64,000 nucleotides of DNA from NCBI RefSeq assembly GCF_036655075.1, contig NZ_JAVVQU010000008.1, positions 1 through 64,000 on the forward strand, given 5' to 3'. The notes beneath the pieces are model-generated. The model was not told where the DNA came from. It did no database searches and saw nothing but the letters and a program-made list of their open reading frames with translations. The translations under genes and the position numbers were made by a program. This document shows, in pieces, positions 31,830-40,983 of this stretch; positions within the stretch are counted from its first letter, which is position 1; each line of letters starts with the position of its first letter. The DNA is from Holtiella sp036655075. GTDB lineage: Bacteria; Bacillota; Clostridia; Lachnospirales; Cellulosilyticaceae.

Positions 31830-34019
31830 ATGTTGGATTCGGTGATTTTAGAACAAGAAAAAGCTTACTTAAAGCAAACTATAGATTTTTTAAAACAAGA
31901 GATTCACAAAGGGCTTGAAGGTGTAGATAAACAAAAAGCTACACTTTTAGGCATTCGTAAAGAAATGTGGGAAGAGGGTATGCATGCCATTGATGAGTTT
32001 GACCAAGCCATCGATATGAGCCAATATGTGAATATGGAAGCTATTGAAACTTCACAGTATAGGCATCAACTTGAAAAAGTCATGAACTATCAGAAGATGC
32101 TACCAGCACCTTACTTTGGACGTTTTGATTTTAAAGAAGAGGATGAAAGTGAAGAGAAGGTGTATATTGGGTATCATAATGCCATGAACGATGAAACTTA
32201 CCAAGTGCTAGTCTATGACTGGCGTACACCTATAGCTGGCCTTTTTTATAATCATGAAGTAGGTCCAGCAAGCTACACAGCACCTTGTGGAGAAATAGAA
32301 GGGGAAGTGCTTCTTAAGCGTCAGTACGAAATTGAAAAAAGTGAGTTGAAGTTCTTCTTTGACTCAAGCCTTGCTATTACAGATGACATGCTTAAACAGA
32401 CTTTAGGGCAAAACACTTCTCAAAAAATGCAAAACATTGTAGAGACCATTCAAAAGGAACAAAATCGTATTATTCGTGATGAGAAAAATGATGTGCTCAT
32501 TGTACAAGGTGCTGCTGGAAGTGGGAAAACATCTATTGCCCTACATCGTATTGCCTTCCTTCTCTACAATCAAAGAGAAAAGGGTTTAACCCATAAAGAT
32601 GTTATGATTTTATCTCCAAATAGTGTCTTTGGAGACTATATTGCAGAAGTACTGCCAGAACTTGGGGAACAAAATGTAGAATGTGCCACACTGGAAGATC
32701 TATTTGAAGCTTACTTTGGAAACTATATTAAGATGGGTAAGAAACATAGTCAATTAGAAGCCATCATGAGTAGTGCCAATAGAGAAAGAATAAGAAGTGC
32801 AGTTGGCTTTAAAGGATCTTATAGCTTTATGAATATATTAGACCGATATATAGAATGGATTGAAAAAGAAGGCATTGCCTTCAAAGATGTGTATTACAGA
32901 CAAGAAAAGATTATGGGTGCTCAAGAACTAAGAACTCAGTTTTTAGATAACGCCATTAAGATGTCTGTCATCAAACGTTTAAAACGTATTGAAAAGATTT
33001 TGACCGAGCGTATCAAACCTTTAGAGAAAGAATACTATAAAGAAATGGTACAGGCATTAGAAAACGATCAAAAGAATAGGCTAGATGAAAGGGTAGAGGC
33101 AAAGCGACTTGTACAAGAAGCGTATGACAGATACATGAATCAAATCACACGCTTTACCCGTCTTAATGTCTTAAGAGCCTATGAGAAGCTTATGCAAAAG
33201 CCAAAGTTCTTCTATCAATTTGTAAAGGGTGAAGCCTTGCCAGAAGGTATTGAAGGAATGCTTAAGCATACAGCTAAGTGTTTAGAGCAAAAGCAGATTG
33301 CTTATGAAGATGGTGCAGTACTCTTATATCTCAAACTTCAATTAGAAGGAGAAAGCTTATATTCATCTATTAAACAAATTCTCATTGATGAAGCACAAGA
33401 TTATTATCCAATCCACTACAAAATATTTAAGTCAATCTTTAAAAATTGTCAGTACACTATACTTGGAGACTACTGTCAATCTATTGAAAAACCAATTGAA
33501 GCATCCATTTATGATGGGATTATGCAAATCCTTCAACCTAAATCTGGATTACAAATTGATTTGCTTAAAAGCTACCGCTCCACTTACGAAATCTGTGAAT
33601 TTTCAGGCAGGTTAAGGGGAAGTGACCAACAGGTTATTCCATTTGAAAGACATGGTGAGGTACCTAGGCTGATGGCTGCTAAGGATGAAACAGAGCTGAT
33701 GGCACATATGCGTCAGACATTAGATGATTATATTGCCAAAGGCTATAAGCAACTTGCTGTTTTATGCAAGAATAAAAAAGAGTCTCTATACTTACAAGAA
33801 GTCCTTAAGGACTACAAAAGTCTAACAGGCAAACTTATTATAGGGCCTATCTACGAGGCTAAAGGATTAGAATATGATGCTGTGATGGTGTATCAAGCAA
33901 GTGCTAGTCAGTATTGTAATGAGTTTGATAAACAACTTTTATACGTGGCAGCTACAAGGGCGCTCCATGAAGTCAGTTTCCACTATGTAGGGGAAATGAG
34001 TCCTTGTTTAAGCGAATAA
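31830..34019 (+). CDS. helD: UvrD-superfamily helicase, HelD-like
   Basis: 729 residues. A Glu/Lys-rich coiled N-terminal arm (residues 1-70) is followed by motif I GAAGSGKTSIALHR, motif II IDEAQDY, the GDYCQSIEK stretch, KSYRST and the C-terminal YVAATRALHEVSF motif VI. The long N-terminal arm and split helicase core are features of HelD, which in Gram-positive bacteria removes stalled RNA polymerase from DNA. The length is near that of Bacillus HelD. A weak TTGAGG site lies ten bases upstream. Confidence 0.82.
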   Translation: MLDSVILEQEKAYLKQTIDFLKQEIHKGLEGVDKQKATLLGIRKEMWEEGMHAIDEFDQAIDMSQYVNMEAIETSQYRHQLEKVMNYQKMLPAPYFGRFDFKEEDESEEKVYIGYHNAMNDETYQVLVYDWRTPIAGLFYNHEVGPASYTAPCGEIEGEVLLKRQYEIEKSELKFFFDSSLAITDDMLKQTLGQNTSQKMQNIVETIQKEQNRIIRDEKNDVLIVQGAAGSGKTSIALHRIAFLLYNQREKGLTHKDVMILSPNSVFGDYIAEVLPELGEQNVECATLEDLFEAYFGNYIKMGKKHSQLEAIMSSANRERIRSAVGFKGSYSFMNILDRYIEWIEKEGIAFKDVYYRQEKIMGAQELRTQFLDNAIKMSVIKRLKRIEKILTERIKPLEKEYYKEMVQALENDQKNRLDERVEAKRLVQEAYDRYMNQITRFTRLNVLRAYEKLMQKPKFFYQFVKGEALPEGIEGMLKHTAKCLEQKQIAYEDGAVLLYLKLQLEGESLYSSIKQILIDEAQDYYPIHYKIFKSIFKNCQYTILGDYCQSIEKPIEASIYDGIMQILQPKSGLQIDLLKSYRSTYEICEFSGRLRGSDQQVIPFERHGEVPRLMAAKDETELMAHMRQTLDDYIAKGYKQLAVLCKNKKESLYLQEVLKDYKSLTGKLIIGPIYEAKGLEYDAVMVYQASASQYCNEFDKQLLYVAATRALHEVSFHYVGEMSPCLSE

Positions 34020-34073
34020 TATATGGAAATTGACACAACCTAGATTCATCTATTGAATGAAGGAGTCTAGCGT

Positions 34074-34781
34074 GTGAAAACATTTATATTTTTAATCATT
34101 GTACTTTTGACTAACATTATTCAAGGCATTACTGGATTTGCAGGTACGGTATTGGCAATGCCCTTTACGATTTTACTCTTGGGGATAGAGGTTGCTAAAC
34201 CACTTTTGAATATTGTCACCTTAGTGGCATGTGTCTTAATTGTATTTGAGTCCTACAAAGAAATTGTATGGAAAGAATTTTTAAAGATGACCGCCATTAT
34301 GCTAGTGGGTGTATTTATTGGAGAATATATTTATGCGCTTTTTCCTGTGGATGTATTGCTTATTATCTACGCCATCTTTATTATTTTGATTGCCCTTAAA
34401 GGCATTTTTGTTAGAAAAGAATACGAAGTGACAGATGCGGTATTAATCGGTGTGATTGTACTTTCTGGAATTGTGCATGGCATGTTTTTATCTGGTGGAC
34501 CACTGCTTATTATTTATGCAGTTAAGAAGCTTCCTAAAAAAGCAGCGTTTAGGGCCACCTTAGCACCTGTATGGATTGTGCTCAATAGCTATTTGTTGGT
34601 GAAACAGTTCATGGGTGGATTTATTACAACTCAAATTATGGTACTCTCCCTTATATCTGTCCCTATCTTGATTGTAGCTGTCATTGTGGGTAAGAAGTTG
34701 TATGAGCATATGAGCCAAAAAACTTTTTTAATGTTATCTTATATGCTCTTACTTATTTCAGGAATTAGTTTAATCCTTTAA
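34074..34781 (+). CDS. TSUP (TauE/SafE) family membrane permease
   Basis: 235 residues from GTG 34074, seven bases after AAGGAG. About seven membrane segments; the start IIVLLTNIIQGITGFAGTV and the SGIVHGMFLSGGPLLI repeat-like motif are typical of the TauE/SafE family, which exports sulfur-containing or organic anions such as sulfite or sulfoacetate. Substrate not predictable here. Confidence 0.85.
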   Translation: MKTFIFLIIVLLTNIIQGITGFAGTVLAMPFTILLLGIEVAKPLLNIVTLVACVLIVFESYKEIVWKEFLKMTAIMLVGVFIGEYIYALFPVDVLLIIYAIFIILIALKGIFVRKEYEVTDAVLIGVIVLSGIVHGMFLSGGPLLIIYAVKKLPKKAAFRATLAPVWIVLNSYLLVKQFMGGFITTQIMVLSLISVPILIVAVIVGKKLYEHMSQKTFLMLSYMLLLISGISLIL

Positions 34782-34799
34782 AGCGGATTTATAGGATTA

Positions 34800-34838
34800 A
34801 AAGCTCTAAAAACCGTCAAAAGTTTTTAGAGCTTTTTA
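34800..34838 (+). terminator. Terminator after TSUP gene
   Basis: A 14-bp perfect stem (34800-34813 with 34822-34835) ends in a T run. Confidence 0.92.
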
Positions 34839-34874
34839 TGTATAAACTTAAGTATAAAAATATGAAAAATAAGC

Positions 34875-34902
34875 TTGTAAAATTGAAAATTCAGAGTATA
34901 AT
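34875..34902 (+). promoter_or_regulatory. tRNA promoter
   Basis: TTGTAA (34875-34880) and TATAAT (34897-34902) with a 16-base spacer, 15 bases before tRNA-Gly. Confidence 0.65.
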
Positions 34903-34916
34903 AAAACTATAAGTAA

Positions 34917-34987
34917 GCGGTTGTGGTTCAATGGTAGAACACCAGCTTCCCAAGCTGGGAACGCGGGTTCGATTCCCGTCAGCCGCT
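34917..34987 (+). tRNA. tRNA-Gly (anticodon CCC)
   Basis: The acceptor arm GCGGTTG pairs with CAGCCGC; the anticodon loop TTCCCAA gives CCC; the T-loop GTTCGATTC is normal. 71 bases, 3' CCA not encoded. Confidence 0.95.
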
Positions 34988-35007
34988 TTTGTTATGTTTT
35001 ATAATAA

Positions 35008-35080
<73 letters not shown>

Positions 35081-35135
35081 TTTCTTGTACAAACGTGATG
35101 CCTTGAATATCAGGGGATGGCGTTTTTATTTGCGC

Positions 35136-35576
35136 TTGGTATAAGCATCAGCCTTATGAAAGGCAGTTAGCAATACGAGAAGATGCACCCAAAGAGATAG
35201 TAGGTATTAAGCTACTTTGGACTATGTTCTTGTTCCACATTCACACTTTCATATGAAAGGTTTTACCATTCCGGAGGGGATACAAACACCTTCTGAAATA
35301 GCACACTATGCAGTGCAAACTTTCAAAGAAGTTGTTCAAACCAATTTAGCTACAGGCATTGCTCACCCGTTTGACCCTTGCAGGTTCAATGAAGAAGAAC
35401 ATAGAATATTCTTCAAGAGTATTTCAGATGAGGACTTCATGGCATGTTTTGCATTAGCAAAGCATATAGGGTGTAAATTCCACTTTGGATCAGACACACA
35501 CTCTATTGAAAAATTAATAAGAGTAGAAGAAGAACCTTATGTTATTCAAAAGTTAGGACTGACTTTTGTATTCTAG
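35136..35576 (+). pseudogene. Remnant of a PHP-domain phosphoesterase gene
   Basis: One frame from about 35136 reads WYKHQPYERQLAIREDAPKE and runs to IVGIKLL, then the coding sense shifts to another frame at about 35210: LDYVLVPHSHFHMKGF, ATGIAHPFDPC and CKFHFGSDTHSIE, ending at 35576. The His and Asp patterns are those of PHP-domain (histidinol-phosphatase-like) proteins, but the N-terminal HxH metal motif is missing and the frame is broken. It lies directly after the tRNA pair. Probably non-functional; a TTG at 35217 could start a 119-residue fragment but has no ribosome site. Confidence 0.6.
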
Positions 35577-35855
35577 CATAAAGTATAGTGATGTTAGGCA
35601 TTTGTGATAGAATGGAGAAGTTCAGTTTGGCTATTCTATATAGATGTGCAAGGGGAAATTTGAGACAGGAAGAAAGGCGATAAGAATCCGTGTGAACTGG
35701 ATATTTTTGGTGAAGCATTATATGAAGAATAGATGAAGAAAAGATTGCTTGAATAAGAGATAAGGTATAAAATAGATAGAAGATAGAAGAAGTAAAACTT
35801 AGGAAAACTTAAGATATAGAGGATAGGAATGTTAAGAAAGTTAACTTATAATACT
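35577..35855. other. AT-rich stretch without a recognisable gene
   Basis: No open frame with a ribosome site, no hairpin terminator and no known RNA was seen between the PHP remnant and the microsatellite. Confidence 0.5.
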
Positions 35856-36065
35856 AAGTAAAAGTAAAAGTAAAAGTAAAAGTAAAAGTAAAAGTAAAAG
35901 TAAAAGTAAANNNNNNNNNNNNNNNNNNNNNNNNNNNNNNNNNNNNNNNNNNNNNNNNNNNNNNNNNNNNNNNNNNNNNNNNNNNNNNNNNNNNNNNNNN
36001 NNNNNNNNNNAAGTAAAAGTAAAAGTAAAAGTAAAAGTAAAAGTAAAAGTAAAAGTAAAAGTAAA
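35856..36065. repeat. AAGTAA hexanucleotide microsatellite interrupted by a 100-N gap
   Basis: About nine perfect AAGTAA units are on the left (35856-35910), then exactly 100 N (35911-36010), then about nine units on the right (36011-36065). The N run is an assembly gap of unknown true length. The array ends a few bases before the ribosome site of the gene at 36082. In-frame readings of the reverse strand give Phe-Thr repeats and are not genes. Confidence 0.95.
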
Positions 36066-36081
36066 GATACGGGAGGGTGCC

Positions 36082-36903
36082 ATGCAAAAATCTATACCTC
36101 TTAAAGTAATGAGTTTCAATATGAAGCGCAATTATTTTGCCTTTGGAGACAATCGTTGGGCTTACAGAACGCAACTTATTGCAGCAATTATTAAAAATAA
36201 CAAGCCAGATATTATAGGGACTCAAGAATTAACAGCTGAGAGCCTGAATGATATGTTAGCAATTTTACCTGAATATAGTTATGTAGGCAATGGAAGAAAT
36301 GGTGAAGATAAAGGAGAGTATACGGCTGTTTTTTATCTTAAGGATAAATTTGAAGTAGAGGCACATAGCACGTTTTGGCTTTCTTCTACACCCCAAAAAC
36401 CTAGTCGTGCATGGATGGCAGCATTTCCAAGGATTTGCACAACTTGTACATTGAGCTTGAAAGATAATTCAAATCAAAAAATTAATATTTTTAATACCCA
36501 TTTAGACCATCTAAGCTATTTAGCACGTATTAATGGACTGAAGTTGATTACAAGAAAAATGGAAGAACAGTACGAAAAGTGTGCAGCACCTGTACTTCTT
36601 ATGGGAGACTTCAATGCCACACCTTCAAGTAAAACTTTAACCAAGTGGTGCCAAGAGTTACTTTTGCAACGTGCCTTTTCTCTTGAAGATGCATATGCTA
36701 AGAAACATGGGGAAAGAGCTAGGCAAATTGGGCGTAGCTACCATGGATTTAAAGGAAAAGTAGTGGGTAAACCTATTGATTATATTTTTGCAAGTCATGA
36801 TATAGAAATTCAAGATATAGAAATTTGCAGGGATAAAATTAATGAACGCTTTCCATCTGACCACTATCCCGTTGTAGCAAGGTTAGGATGGGCCTGTAGG
36901 TAG
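36082..36903 (+). CDS. Endonuclease/exonuclease/phosphatase family protein
   Basis: 273 residues, ATG after GGGAGGG, which begins just past the hexanucleotide repeat. Motifs in order: VMSFNMK, IIGTQE (metal Glu), NTHLDH, MGDFNATP and the terminal SDHYPV. These supply the catalytic residues of DNase I/AP endonuclease/phosphoinositide-phosphatase folds. There is no signal peptide, so it is cytoplasmic. Substrate could be nucleic acid or a small phosphodiester. The repeat in its leader could vary promoter spacing. Confidence 0.88.
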   Translation: MQKSIPLKVMSFNMKRNYFAFGDNRWAYRTQLIAAIIKNNKPDIIGTQELTAESLNDMLAILPEYSYVGNGRNGEDKGEYTAVFYLKDKFEVEAHSTFWLSSTPQKPSRAWMAAFPRICTTCTLSLKDNSNQKINIFNTHLDHLSYLARINGLKLITRKMEEQYEKCAAPVLLMGDFNATPSSKTLTKWCQELLLQRAFSLEDAYAKKHGERARQIGRSYHGFKGKVVGKPIDYIFASHDIEIQDIEICRDKINERFPSDHYPVVARLGWACR

Positions 36904-37006
36904 AATAAAACTAAATTTGTCAACGGCTAGAGATTGTGGTAGTATATAAACTTGTGAAAACACTTAGATGACACGTATCAATACAGACGAATGGAGAACT
37001 TGAAAT

Positions 37007-37354
37007 ATGTCTACTTTACCAAATTGCCCAAAATGTAGTTCAGAATACACTTATGAAGATGGGAGCCTTTTGGTTTGTCCAGAATGTGCCCATGAATGGA
37101 CAGCAGCAGGTGCACAAGCAGAAGCAGAAGCTATGCTTATCAAAGATTCTAACGGAAATGTTTTAAATGATGGAGATACTGTAACAGTTATCCGCGACCT
37201 TAAAGTCAAAGGAAGTTCTTCTGTTATTAAAATTGGAACAAAAGTAAAAGGTATTAGATTAATCCACGAAGCAACAGATGGTCATGACATTGACTGTAAA
37301 ATTGATGGATTTGGTGCTATGAAGCTTAAATCAGAAGTTGTAAAAAAAATCTAA
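37007..37354 (+). CDS. yjdM: PhnA/YjdM-family zinc-ribbon protein
   Basis: 115 residues, ATG downstream of GGAGAA. The N-terminal zinc ribbon has CPKC and CPEC; the C-terminal SH3-like half reads SNGNVLNDGDTVTVIRDLKV and KIGTKVKGIRL. The family was named for a phosphonate locus but is not required for phosphonate use; its role is unknown. It is flanked by a strong terminator. Confidence 0.9.
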   Translation: MSTLPNCPKCSSEYTYEDGSLLVCPECAHEWTAAGAQAEAEAMLIKDSNGNVLNDGDTVTVIRDLKVKGSSSVIKIGTKVKGIRLIHEATDGHDIDCKIDGFGAMKLKSEVVKKI

Positions 37355-37362
37355 TATAAAAA

Positions 37363-37397
37363 TATAGGCTGTCGCATTTGCGACAGCCTATACTTTT
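37363..37397. terminator. Terminator after yjdM
   Basis: TATAGGCTGTCGCA (37363-37376) pairs with TGCGACAGCCTATA (37379-37392), followed by CTTTT; also usable by the convergent gene. Confidence 0.88.
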
Positions 37398-37415
37398 ATA
37401 TTAGAAGTGAAATGG

Positions 37416-38030
37416 TTAGCCAAGGGTATGCGCTAAAGCTTGTAATAGGCTTGTAAGGCCTAGACTATAAACAAGCAAAGATGCTGGTTTGCCCAGCACC
37501 ACAATGGCGATAAAACGTTTATAGCTCATTTTAGTAAGCCCAGCGAGCATACATAGGAAGTCATCTGGCGCTACAGGTAAGAAGATAGCAAGGGCAAACC
37601 ACTTGTCAAAGTGACTGCCTTTATCTAACCAACCAATATATTTTTTATAAGTATTTTGAGGTACAAAGGTTTGGATAAAAGTAGTTCCGTAGTATCTAGC
37701 CAGTCCAAACACGATAATAGAACCGATTAAAATACCCAAGTAATTGTATAAGAACCCGTTTATAGGTCCAAATAAAAGTACTCCAGCTACACAGCTGAGA
37801 CCTCCAGGAATAATGGGAATAATGACCTGGATGATTTGAATAACGATAAAAATAACAGGCCCCCAAAGTCCTAGGCCTTGAATAAAAGCAGAAAGGTGTT
37901 TGGAAGATGTAAAGATGCCTTGCTTGAAACCATAAATGAGAAAGATGCTAGTCAGCACAATACCCAATATGGAAGAGATATGAATGAGTTTTTTGGTTAA
38001 AGTAGTAGTTGTTGTTGTTATGGTATTCAT
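37416..38030 (-). CDS. VTT-domain (TVP38/TMEM64, DedA-related) membrane protein
   Basis: 204 residues, ATG nine bases after AAGGTG. About five membrane segments; PIIPGGLSCVAGVLLFGPINGFLYNYLG is the core of the VTT domain, with the re-entrant loops of DedA-related lipid scramblases or flippases. Convergent with yjdM, divergent from the secreted protein at 38240. Confidence 0.85.
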   Translation of the reverse strand: MNTITTTTTTLTKKLIHISSILGIVLTSIFLIYGFKQGIFTSSKHLSAFIQGLGLWGPVIFIVIQIIQVIIPIIPGGLSCVAGVLLFGPINGFLYNYLGILIGSIIVFGLARYYGTTFIQTFVPQNTYKKYIGWLDKGSHFDKWFALAIFLPVAPDDFLCMLAGLTKMSYKRFIAIVVLGKPASLLVYSLGLTSLLQALAHTLG

Positions 38031-38107
38031 TTATATTCACCTTTTAGATCCGTTTGATTTACTATATTCATCATAACCGCAAAATCTTAATTTTTTTGGT
38101 GAAAAAA

Positions 38108-38124
38108 TCTTAAGTTATCTTAAG
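38108..38124. promoter_or_regulatory. TCTTAAG direct repeat
   Basis: TCTTAAG occurs at 38108-38114 and 38118-38124, one helical turn apart, with a TTAAGA inverted copy near 38132. The spacing is like that of an OmpR/PhoB-type site, in the region between divergent genes. Binding protein unknown. Confidence 0.3.
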
Positions 38125-38239
38125 GAATGATTAAGATTTATCCAGTAACATCCTATTGTATGCAAGATAGGAAAGACGTATAATCATCTTCACGGACGTA
38201 GTAAGTAGCATCACAATAAACTTGAAAGAGGGTGTGAAT

Positions 38240-40399
38240 GTGAACAGACGTAAACAATGGATCGTAATCATGCTTTTAGCATGTGCAATAGGGGTTATGC
38301 CTGCTAGAATGTGGGCTAAGTCTATCAACCATTTGACAAAAGTGGTGACAGTAGGACAAGGGGAGATACTTGGAGACAAAGAAGATGAAGTGAATGCGCC
38401 AAAGCTTAATATAGAACTTAATGATGGTCTATCCAAAGGGGATAGATTTTATTTGAATTTAGAATCGGCAACGTGGACGACACAGTCTATGGACATTATA
38501 AAAATAGAAGCTAACGAAAACCAAGAAGCTGTACAAATCATTGGCAAACAAATGACACCTACCCAATTTGAGGTAGCAGTCGTAGAAGGAAGCGTAAAAG
38601 TGGGAACTATTTTGGAAATTCCCCTCTATGTGAAGGTAGAAGGTAAAAAAGGAAAAGTACAGATTGATAGTAACAATACAACGATTTCAGAAGAAACCTT
38701 AACTTTTGCCAACATTGCTTCGGGTAAGGCAAAGGTCTCACCTATTCAGCCTGTAGAAAAGGTTACAGAGAAAGGGATGCTCCCTCAAATTGTTATAGAA
38801 GAAACTTATGCAGGGCAGATGAGAAGTATGATTGAAAAGGGTGCACAAAGTACACTAGTGCTTAGACTAGACCATAGTGATTTTATATTTGAGCTGACAG
38901 ATGAGGCAAAACTAGTAGGAAGTAAAGGCTTTGAGGGCATCAATCTGGGGAAAGAGGACTTAAAAAAAATAGCAGAGGGTCAACTTGAAATACATTTGCC
39001 AGAGCAGATTCAAAAAGTTCCTAAAAGTAATAAAGGGGCTTTTAAAATAGAAGGTATTGTTGTTAAAACAAAGGACCATCAACCTAGAAGTCAATCCGTT
39101 TCTGTAAGTGTATCAGGTGACTTGGTAGAAGAAAATAGATTCAAAGCTTTAGAATTAGGTGAATATAAGGTAAGTCTAAAAGTTGAAAATGAAAAATCTC
39201 TTTTAGGAGGGCGTATGCAAGAAGTAAGTTTTACCCTTCAACAGGATATGAAAGACTCCCTTTTAAAAGAAAGAACACTTGTGGTGGACATAAGTAGTGG
39301 TGTAGAACTGGTGCAGCAAGATGGTCAAGTAGAAGTGAAAATAGAGGGTGTACCCTATAAGTACCCTGCATTGATGGAACAAGAAAAATGTAGTGGATTT
39401 AGGATAAGTGCCCTAGACCAACCTGTGTTACAAGATAAACAAAATTTGAATTTTAAATTTCAAGTTAAAGTACCAGCACACTTTAAGGGCACAGTTGAGG
39501 CGTACTTAGAAGGTAGCGCACTCCCAAGTAGTATTGATGCAGTAGTCTTAGAAGTACAAGAGCCTGTTCAAGTAAAAATAGAGGCATTTGAAGCCCAAAG
39601 TGGTATGAAGGACCAGATGGGTGGTAGCATTACACTCGTTGAAAATGCAGCAGGTGCATTAAGACAAGGGAAAAAAGTATTTATTGGTATGGATACATCT
39701 ATGCTCAAGCTGACAACACCCCCTCTTGTAGCGGTTACCCAAGGAGATTTAGTAGTGGGTGAGGCAAAGGTTGTAGATGGGGGTGTAGAGTTACCTATAC
39801 TTACGCATTCCACTAAGCCAGCTACATTAGTAATCAAGCATTTTGGACTCACTTTAGATGGAACAGTACCTAAAGGTCGCTTTGAGGTGGGAGTAGGTGG
39901 ACCGGCTCTATCTGACTTATCCATGGCAACCATGGCAACGGACAATCATTTTCAGCAGATAGACCCCGTAAAGGTAGAAGATTTTATCTTAGTGGATGTA
40001 GGACCTAAAAATCGTAAGGAAATCACTTTCAAATTAGGTGAAGAAGCCTATGCAGTAAACGGTAAGTATTATCATCTAGATGTACCGGCTTATTTAGAAG
40101 AAGGGCGAGTGATGGTACCTATGAAATATGTGGCAAAAGCATTAGGTATTGGAGTGGATAAGGTGAAATACAATGCAGATACACAGAAACTCACAGTTTA
40201 TGCGAATAAAGTGATTGAACTAGAAATTAATTCAGATATGATGTATGTAGATGGTAAGCCGCTCACAATGCAAACTGCAGCTAAGTTGGTAAAGGGCTGT
40301 ACAATGGTACCTATTGGTGAGGTAGCACGCGCACTGGACCTTACAGTGGATTGGAACAGTAAGTTAGAGACAGCTACGTTTATAGGATACTATGAATAA
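38240..40399 (+). CDS. Secreted protein with C-terminal copper-amine-oxidase-N-like stalk domain
   Basis: 719 residues from GTG 38240, after AGAGGG (TTG 38222 overlaps this site). The signal peptide is RRKQWIVIMLLACAIGVMPA with cleavage near MWA-K. Residues about 30-600 are Val/Lys/Glu-rich beta-sandwich-like sequence without a recognised family. The last 115 residues hold two stalk repeats (VNGKYYHLDVPAYLEEGRVM and VDGKPLTMQ, each followed by VP-hydrophobic-hydrophobic), as in many clostridial surface proteins. Probably in the cell envelope; no catalytic motif. Confidence 0.82.
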   Translation: MNRRKQWIVIMLLACAIGVMPARMWAKSINHLTKVVTVGQGEILGDKEDEVNAPKLNIELNDGLSKGDRFYLNLESATWTTQSMDIIKIEANENQEAVQIIGKQMTPTQFEVAVVEGSVKVGTILEIPLYVKVEGKKGKVQIDSNNTTISEETLTFANIASGKAKVSPIQPVEKVTEKGMLPQIVIEETYAGQMRSMIEKGAQSTLVLRLDHSDFIFELTDEAKLVGSKGFEGINLGKEDLKKIAEGQLEIHLPEQIQKVPKSNKGAFKIEGIVVKTKDHQPRSQSVSVSVSGDLVEENRFKALELGEYKVSLKVENEKSLLGGRMQEVSFTLQQDMKDSLLKERTLVVDISSGVELVQQDGQVEVKIEGVPYKYPALMEQEKCSGFRISALDQPVLQDKQNLNFKFQVKVPAHFKGTVEAYLEGSALPSSIDAVVLEVQEPVQVKIEAFEAQSGMKDQMGGSITLVENAAGALRQGKKVFIGMDTSMLKLTTPPLVAVTQGDLVVGEAKVVDGGVELPILTHSTKPATLVIKHFGLTLDGTVPKGRFEVGVGGPALSDLSMATMATDNHFQQIDPVKVEDFILVDVGPKNRKEITFKLGEEAYAVNGKYYHLDVPAYLEEGRVMVPMKYVAKALGIGVDKVKYNADTQKLTVYANKVIELEINSDMMYVDGKPLTMQTAAKLVKGCTMVPIGEVARALDLTVDWNSKLETATFIGYYE

Positions 40400-40404
40400 A
40401 AAAT

Positions 40405-40433
40405 AAGTAGGAATAAACCTTTTATTCCTACTT
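40405..40433 (+). terminator. Hairpin after the stalk-domain gene
   Basis: A 13-bp perfect stem (40405-40417 with 40421-40433) with a 3-base loop; the T run is absent, so termination may be weak. Confidence 0.55.
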
Positions 40434-40481
40434 AAAACCTTGTATAATTTAAAAGAAGTCGTTAGCATTTTAGGAGGATTT

Positions 40482-40886
40482 ATGAGTTATAACGAACAAT
40501 TAGAAGAACAATATGAAAGTTTTGAAGGTGACTTACGTAAGTTAGCTGAGTTGATTTGTCAGTTAGAACTATGGAGTGATGAATGTACTATTAATCATAA
40601 AAGAGAAGATGTAAAACTTGTGGAGTACGTAGAACTTCATAATAATTTAGAAACTTTAAAAGATGATTTAGAAGCTTTTCTTGCAGAACGTCATCAAGAA
40701 GAAGGCGAAACAGAGCGTTTAAGTGACTATCGTAAAGTCATTGAAGAAAGATTAGCAGCTTTTGCTGGAACCAAAGAGGGCATTCATAACTGGATGAAAG
40801 ATATTAAGAACATTCAAGTCATGATTATGCGTTCAGATATTTTACAAGATCATAGAGCATTTATTGACAGTGTTGTCAAAGCATAA
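40482..40886 (+). CDS. Small acidic helical protein, unknown function
   Basis: 134 residues from ATG 40482, with AGGAGG four bases upstream; the TTG at 40440 is before the site. Glu-, Leu- and Lys-rich throughout (NEQLEEQYESFEGDLRKLAE), predicted mainly helical and soluble. No family recognised. A terminator follows. Confidence 0.75.
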   Translation: MSYNEQLEEQYESFEGDLRKLAELICQLELWSDECTINHKREDVKLVEYVELHNNLETLKDDLEAFLAERHQEEGETERLSDYRKVIEERLAAFAGTKEGIHNWMKDIKNIQVMIMRSDILQDHRAFIDSVVKA

Positions 40887-40890
40887 TTTA

Positions 40891-40917
40891 AGCGCGGCGT
40901 AGGAGTCGTGCTTTTTT
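40891..40917 (+). terminator. Terminator before the SNF2 gene
   Basis: AGCGCGGC (40891-40898) pairs with GTCGTGCT (40905-40912) including G-U pairs, followed by six T. Confidence 0.75.
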
Positions 40918-40983
40918 CTATGCCAGGAAGTTTCTTTGGCATGAGCTATTTTAAAGTATATTTATAATGAAAGAGGTGGAAAG

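Noticed and set aside
35856..36065. CRISPR array
   Set aside because: Units are six bases in tandem without spacers, and no cas gene is present.
35841..36225. Reverse-strand Phe-Thr or Leu repeat proteins across the N gap
   Set aside because: They are translations of the AAGTAA microsatellite with unknown residues over the gap; there are no start signals.
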